Origin: Bradyrhizobium cajani
GTDB lineage: Bacteria > Pseudomonadota > Alphaproteobacteria > Rhizobiales > Xanthobacteraceae
DNA length: 38,239 nucleotides
Direction of reading: 5' to 3'
Assembly (NCBI RefSeq): GCF_009759665.1
Contig: NZ_WQNE01000054.1
Span: forward strand, 1-38,239
The notes below the pieces were generated by a model, which had not been told where the DNA came from, made no database searches, and saw only the letters and a program-made list of their open reading frames with translations. The position numbers were made by a program, and so were the translations under genes. Of the stretch, positions 34,838-38,239 are shown piece after piece. How positions within the stretch are numbered: the first letter of the stretch is position 1; every line of letters begins with the position of its first letter.

Positions 34838-36370
34838 ATGATCCGCTCCTTCCTGACCGTCTCGACGGGCACATTGGCCTCGCGGCTGCTGGGCTTTGCG
34901 CGCGACTCCATGATTGCCGCTCTGTTGGGCACCGGTGCCGTGGCGGACGCGTTCCTGGCCGCCTTCCAGCTCGTCAACGTGGTGCGACGCCTGCTCAGCG
35001 AAGGGGCCCTGAACGCGGCGCTGATCCCGGCCTGGCTGCGCGTTCGCGAGCGCGAGGGTGAACAGGCCGCAGCGGCGTTCGCGGGACGCGTGCTCGGCAC
35101 GGTCAGCGCAGCCCTGATCGCGATCTCGATCGGCATTGCGCTCGTGATGCCACTGATCATCACGATCATCGCGCCCGGCTTCCTCGGCAGCGGCACGCTC
35201 GATCTCGCCGTGGAGAACGCGCGGCTGATGCTGCCCTATCTCGCCTTTGCCGGCCCCGTCACGGTGCTGATGGGCCTGCTGAACGCGCAAGGACGCTTTG
35301 CGCTCACGGCGTTCTCGCCGCTGCTGTTCAACATCGCGCTGATCGCCGCGATCGCGGCGCTGTTGCTGTGGCACGCCGATGCGGCGCTCGCCGCGTGGAT
35401 GCTGGCCGCCACCGTCGGCGTTGCCGGCCTGCTGCAATTGCTGATGCTGCTGTCGCAGCGAAGCGCGCGCCTTGCGACGCCGCTGCGCGTGAGCCTCGAC
35501 AACGAGATGCGAGCCTTTTTCGCCAAGGCGGTGCCCGGCATGATCGCAAGCTCAGGGCCGCAATGGCTGATGGTCGCGGGCGCGATCATCGCATCCGCCA
35601 CGCCCTCCGCCGTGTCCTGGCTCTATTTCGCCAACCGCCTGATCGAGCTGCCGCTCGGCATCGTCGGCGTCGCGATGGGCACCGTGCTGGTGCCGGAGCT
35701 GACGCGCGCGGTGGCTGGCGGCGCCCGCGACGCGGTGGCGCATGCGGAATCCCGCGCGCTGGAGCTCGCGACCGGGCTGGCGCTGCCGGCGACGCTCGGC
35801 CTGATCGTGCTGGCCGAACCGATCGTGCGGCTGCTGTTCGAGCATGGCGCCTTTGGCGCGGACGACAGCACGGCCACCGCGCATGCGCTGATGTGGCTGG
35901 CGCTCGGCCTGCCAGCGCATGTCCTGATCAAGGCGCTGTCACCGGCCTTCTATGCCCGCAGCGACACGATGACGCCGCTGCTCGCAACCGCCAAGGGATT
36001 CGTGGTCGCCGTCGCGCTCGCCGTCCTGCTCGGTCATCTCTTCGGTGCGAGCGGGATCGCCGCGAGCATCGCGGCCGGTGCCTGGAGCAGCGCACTCTCG
36101 CTGCTCCGGAAAGGCACCAGCGAGTTCGGCTTCTCGGTCGATGCGGCCGCCCGCAAGCGGCTGCCGCGGATCGTGCTCGCCGCAGCAGTCATGGGCGCCC
36201 TGCTCTGGCTGACCACGGGTCTTTTCCCTGCCGAGGCGCATGGCCTGATCCGCTTCATTGTGCTGGGCCTGCAGATCGGGGCCGGCATCGCCGTCTATGG
36301 CCTGCTCCTGCAAGTCCTCGGCGCAGCCTCCTTACGCGAAGCGGTTAACGCCCTGAGGAGGCCCGCCTGA
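34838..36370 (+). CDS. murJ: Lipid II flippase MurJ (MviN family)
   Basis: This 510-residue membrane protein has about fourteen spans. The N-terminus TGTLASRLLGFARDSMIAALLGTGAVADAFLAAFQLVNVVRRLLSEGALNAALIP is the hallmark MurJ motif, including Arg residues of the central cavity and the R-x-L-x-E-G-A. Later APGFL, AMGTVLVPELTRAVAG, FEHGAFGADDS and YARSDTMTPL are also typical. It moves lipid II across the inner membrane for peptidoglycan assembly, functionally downstream of MurA also present here. The ATG at 34838 follows GAGAG. It is followed 90 bp later by trpS on the same strand, and the two may be co-transcribed. Confidence 0.96.
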   Translation: MIRSFLTVSTGTLASRLLGFARDSMIAALLGTGAVADAFLAAFQLVNVVRRLLSEGALNAALIPAWLRVREREGEQAAAAFAGRVLGTVSAALIAISIGIALVMPLIITIIAPGFLGSGTLDLAVENARLMLPYLAFAGPVTVLMGLLNAQGRFALTAFSPLLFNIALIAAIAALLLWHADAALAAWMLAATVGVAGLLQLLMLLSQRSARLATPLRVSLDNEMRAFFAKAVPGMIASSGPQWLMVAGAIIASATPSAVSWLYFANRLIELPLGIVGVAMGTVLVPELTRAVAGGARDAVAHAESRALELATGLALPATLGLIVLAEPIVRLLFEHGAFGADDSTATAHALMWLALGLPAHVLIKALSPAFYARSDTMTPLLATAKGFVVAVALAVLLGHLFGASGIAASIAAGAWSSALSLLRKGTSEFGFSVDAAARKRLPRIVLAAAVMGALLWLTTGLFPAEAHGLIRFIVLGLQIGAGIAVYGLLLQVLGAASLREAVNALRRPA

Positions 36371-36460
36371 CCGAGCTCGGCACGCAGGGCCATCGAATTA
36401 CCCTTGACGGAGCAGCGCCGCTGTTGGAAACGACGCCCGGTACCTTCAGGAAAGCTTGCC

Positions 36461-37513
36461 ATGCCATTCGTTGAACGGGTCTTTTCGGGCGTCCAGCCGA
36501 CGGGCAATCTGCATCTCGGCAATTACCTCGGCGCGATCGTCAACTTCGTGAAGATGCAGGAAACCCACAACTGCATCTATTGCGTCGTCGACATGCACGC
36601 GATCACGCATGGCGTGGACGTCTGGGGCGGCCCGGTCGAGCTCGCACGCAACACCCGCGAGGTGACCGCGGCGTTCATCGCTGCCGGCATCGATCCGAAG
36701 AAGCACATCGTGTTCAACCAGAGCCAGGTCTCGGGCCATGCCGAGCTCGCCTGGATCTTCAACTGCGTCGCGCGCATGGGCTGGCTCGGCCGCATGACCC
36801 AGTTCAAGGAGAAGGCCGGCAAGGACCGCGAGAACGCCTCGGTCGGGCTGTTCGACTATCCCGTGCTGATGGCCGCCGACATTCTGCTGTACCGTGCCAC
36901 CCACGTTCCGGTCGGCGAGGACCAGAAGCAGCATCTCGAGCTCTCGCGCGACATCGCGCAGAAGTTCAACAACGATTTCGGCGACTCGATCCGCAGCCAC
37001 GGCGCCAATGACGGCCTGTTCTTCCCGCTGCCCGAGCCCCTGATCACGGGGCCGGCGACGCGCGTAATGTCCTTGCGCGACGGCACCAAGAAGATGTCGA
37101 AGTCCGATGCCTCGGACAATTCGCGCATCAACCTGACCGACGATGCCGACACCATCGCGCAGAAGATCCGCAAGGCGAAGACCGATCCGGAGCCGCTGCC
37201 GAGCGAGGAGAAGGGCCTGGAAGCCCGCCCCGAGGCCGACAATCTGGTCGGCATCTTCGCTGCGCTCTCCGGCCGCTCCAAGGCCGACGTGCTCCGCGAT
37301 TTCGGCGGCGGCCAGTTCTCCAGCTTCAAGAACGCGCTGGCCGAGCTGTGCGTCACCAAGCTCGCGCCGGTCGCCGGCGAGATGAAACGCCTCGTCGCCG
37401 ACCCCGGGCACATCGACGCCATCCTGAACGATGGTTCCGACCGCGCCCGCGCGATCGCCGACGAGACCATGAAGCTCTCGAAGGACATCGTCGGTTTCAT
37501 CCGCCGGAAGTGA
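36461..37513 (+). CDS. trpS: Tryptophanyl-tRNA synthetase
   Basis: This 350-residue class I synthetase charges tRNA-Trp. The N-terminal RVFSGVQPTGNLHLGNYLGA contains the HIGH-equivalent HLGN (18-21). The KMSKS motif appears as KKMSKSDASD near residues 209-218. The middle motif PVLMAADILLYRATHVPVGEDQKQHLELSRDIAQKFN is characteristic of TrpRS. The ATG at 36461 follows AGGAA, and homology begins immediately after it. An upstream in-frame extension to 36404 lacks homology. It follows murJ. Confidence 0.97.
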   Translation: MPFVERVFSGVQPTGNLHLGNYLGAIVNFVKMQETHNCIYCVVDMHAITHGVDVWGGPVELARNTREVTAAFIAAGIDPKKHIVFNQSQVSGHAELAWIFNCVARMGWLGRMTQFKEKAGKDRENASVGLFDYPVLMAADILLYRATHVPVGEDQKQHLELSRDIAQKFNNDFGDSIRSHGANDGLFFPLPEPLITGPATRVMSLRDGTKKMSKSDASDNSRINLTDDADTIAQKIRKAKTDPEPLPSEEKGLEARPEADNLVGIFAALSGRSKADVLRDFGGGQFSSFKNALAELCVTKLAPVAGEMKRLVADPGHIDAILNDGSDRARAIADETMKLSKDIVGFIRRK

Positions 37514-37524
37514 CGAGCGAAATG

Positions 37525-37548
37525 CGGCCGGCGCGACGTCGCCGGCCG
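37525..37548 (+). terminator. GC hairpin after trpS
   Basis: CGGCCGGCG (37525-37533) pairs perfectly with CGCCGGCCG (37540-37548) across a 6-nt loop, 12 nt after the trpS stop codon. Only TTG follows, so T-run termination is weak. Its position and 9-bp perfect stem still suggest a transcript end. Confidence 0.5.
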
Positions 37549-37613
37549 TTGCCCCTCTCCCAAAGATCGAGCGAGTGTGGCAGCATGTCGACCGTGCAGA
37601 CGCCGGGACATGC

Positions 37614-38108
37614 ATGACCAGAAAGCGACTTTGCTTCGAGCCGGGTCACAAGCTCAAATGCCTCGTCATCGTCGACGACACCGCCGAATGGGATCGCGCG
37701 GTCTATTACGCCAGCCGCTGGGCGATCCGCGCCGGCGGCGGCGTGGTGATGTTGCGCATCATCGAGCCCGAGCCGGAGAGCCAGGAATGGCTTGGCGTCG
37801 CCGACATCATGCGCGCCGAGGCGCATGAAGCGGCGGAAGCCGCGCTCGATCGCGCCGCCGGCCGCGCCAACGGCATCGCCGCGATCACGCCGGAACGGGT
37901 GATCCGGGAAGGTGCCGCGATGGAACAGCTGCTCGCAGTGATCGATGAGGACCCCGACATCGCCATGCTGGTGCTCGCCGCCAATCCCGGCGCGGAAGGT
38001 CCCGGGCCTTTGGTCTCGCTGCTGGCGCATGCGCTCGGCTCGTTCCCGGTTCCGGTGACGATCATCTCGGGCGCGCTGAGCGACGAAAGCGTGGATTCGC
38101 TGTCGTAG
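37614..38108 (+). CDS. Universal stress protein (UspA) domain protein
   Basis: This 164-residue single-domain protein has a short basic N-terminus, the first strand LKCLVIVDDTAEWDRAVYYASRWAIRAGGGVVMLRII, and a central helix with many Ala/Glu. Strand four is DIAMLVLAANPGAEGPGPLVSLLAHALGSFPVPVTIIS. The segment at the usual ATP-binding GxxGxxxxGS site reads NPGAEGPGPLVSLL, so nucleotide binding is uncertain. The ATG at 37614 was used; a GTG at 37575 in frame is possible but lacks a better ribosome-binding site. It follows trpS after a terminator-like hairpin. Confidence 0.85.
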   Translation: MTRKRLCFEPGHKLKCLVIVDDTAEWDRAVYYASRWAIRAGGGVVMLRIIEPEPESQEWLGVADIMRAEAHEAAEAALDRAAGRANGIAAITPERVIREGAAMEQLLAVIDEDPDIAMLVLAANPGAEGPGPLVSLLAHALGSFPVPVTIISGALSDESVDSLS

Positions 38109-38129
38109 CGACGCTGTTCTTCACCTCGC

Positions 38130-38239
38130 CCCGCTTGCGGGGAGAGGTCGGCGCGAAGCGCCGGGTGAGGGGGAGCCTCCGCGAATCCGTCTGTCACCGC
38201 CCTTGCGGAAACTCCCCCCCCCCCCCACCCCCTCCCCCC
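38130..38239. repeat. CCTCGCCCCGC-family repeat running into a C-rich contig end
   Basis: The stretch begins with a hairpin (CCTCGCCCCGC-TT-GCGGGGAGAGG), continues GGGTGAGGGGGAGCCTCC and TCCGCGAATCC, and resembles the unit at 21981-22117. After 38213 it becomes a run of 13 C, then ACCCCCTCCCCCC, whereas the related copy reads CTCACCCTAACCCTCTCCCC. The end is therefore probably low-quality or collapsed sequence at an assembly boundary. Confidence 0.7.

Overview
The window is high-GC alphaproteobacterial DNA. Gene content, protein sequences and the dispersed palindromic repeats all point to Bradyrhizobium or a very close relative in the Nitrobacteraceae. It carries the chromosomal dnaA neighbourhood: rpsT, dnaA, dnaN, recF and gyrB on the + strand, followed by murA and a series of housekeeping and accessory genes. 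No rRNA, tRNA or CRISPR array was recognised. The last ~30 bases are low-complexity C-rich sequence that looks like a contig end.

Layout. 1-127 holds the last codons and probable terminal repeat of an IS481-like transposase, abutting a truncated palindromic repeat. 212-1375 has msrA and a small membrane protein on the - strand. 1519-2126 is rpsT with a good sigma70-type promoter, a long leader and an intrinsic terminator. 2127-3294 is about 1.2 kb of non-coding DNA upstream of dnaA, with a GANTC cluster, an AT-rich tract and one near-consensus DnaA box. 3295-13804 is the replication block dnaA-dnaN-recF-gyrB. It is interrupted by a compact GIY-YIG unit between dnaN and recF, and by two tandem paralogues of an unknown exported repeat protein between recF and gyrB. 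13959-19358 holds a membrane protein, murA (with Asp in place of the fosfomycin-target Cys), a MATE exporter overlapping a DUF2867 gene, and a probable WGR-like/SUKH protein. 19364-27282 holds FUSC transporter, MmgE/PrpD, serine hydrolase, membrane-bound AraC-type regulator, pirin and purC. 27553-38108 holds a SulP-STAS-cNMP transporter, succinate-semialdehyde dehydrogenase, a small unknown protein, a second serine hydrolase, an adenosine kinase-like PfkB kinase, murJ, trpS and a universal stress protein.

Functional themes are replication initiation and topology (DnaA, DnaN, RecF, GyrB), peptidoglycan precursor synthesis and export (MurA, MurJ), translation (RpsT, TrpRS), purine metabolism (PurC, adenosine kinase), oxidative repair (MsrA) and transport.

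The most unusual layer is between the genes. Several families of paired, inverted hairpin repeats fill the spacers. Most share the outer motif GTCAT...ATCCA, and their stems differ between arms by compensatory changes. One 364-bp unit (6204-6567) has 31-bp terminal inverted repeats of this family enclosing a single GIY-YIG reading frame, with exactly 7 nt at each side. This makes a GIY-YIG protein the best candidate in the window for the enzyme that spreads or processes these repeats, an arrangement analogous to RAYT/REPIN systems but with a different nuclease fold. That link is inference.
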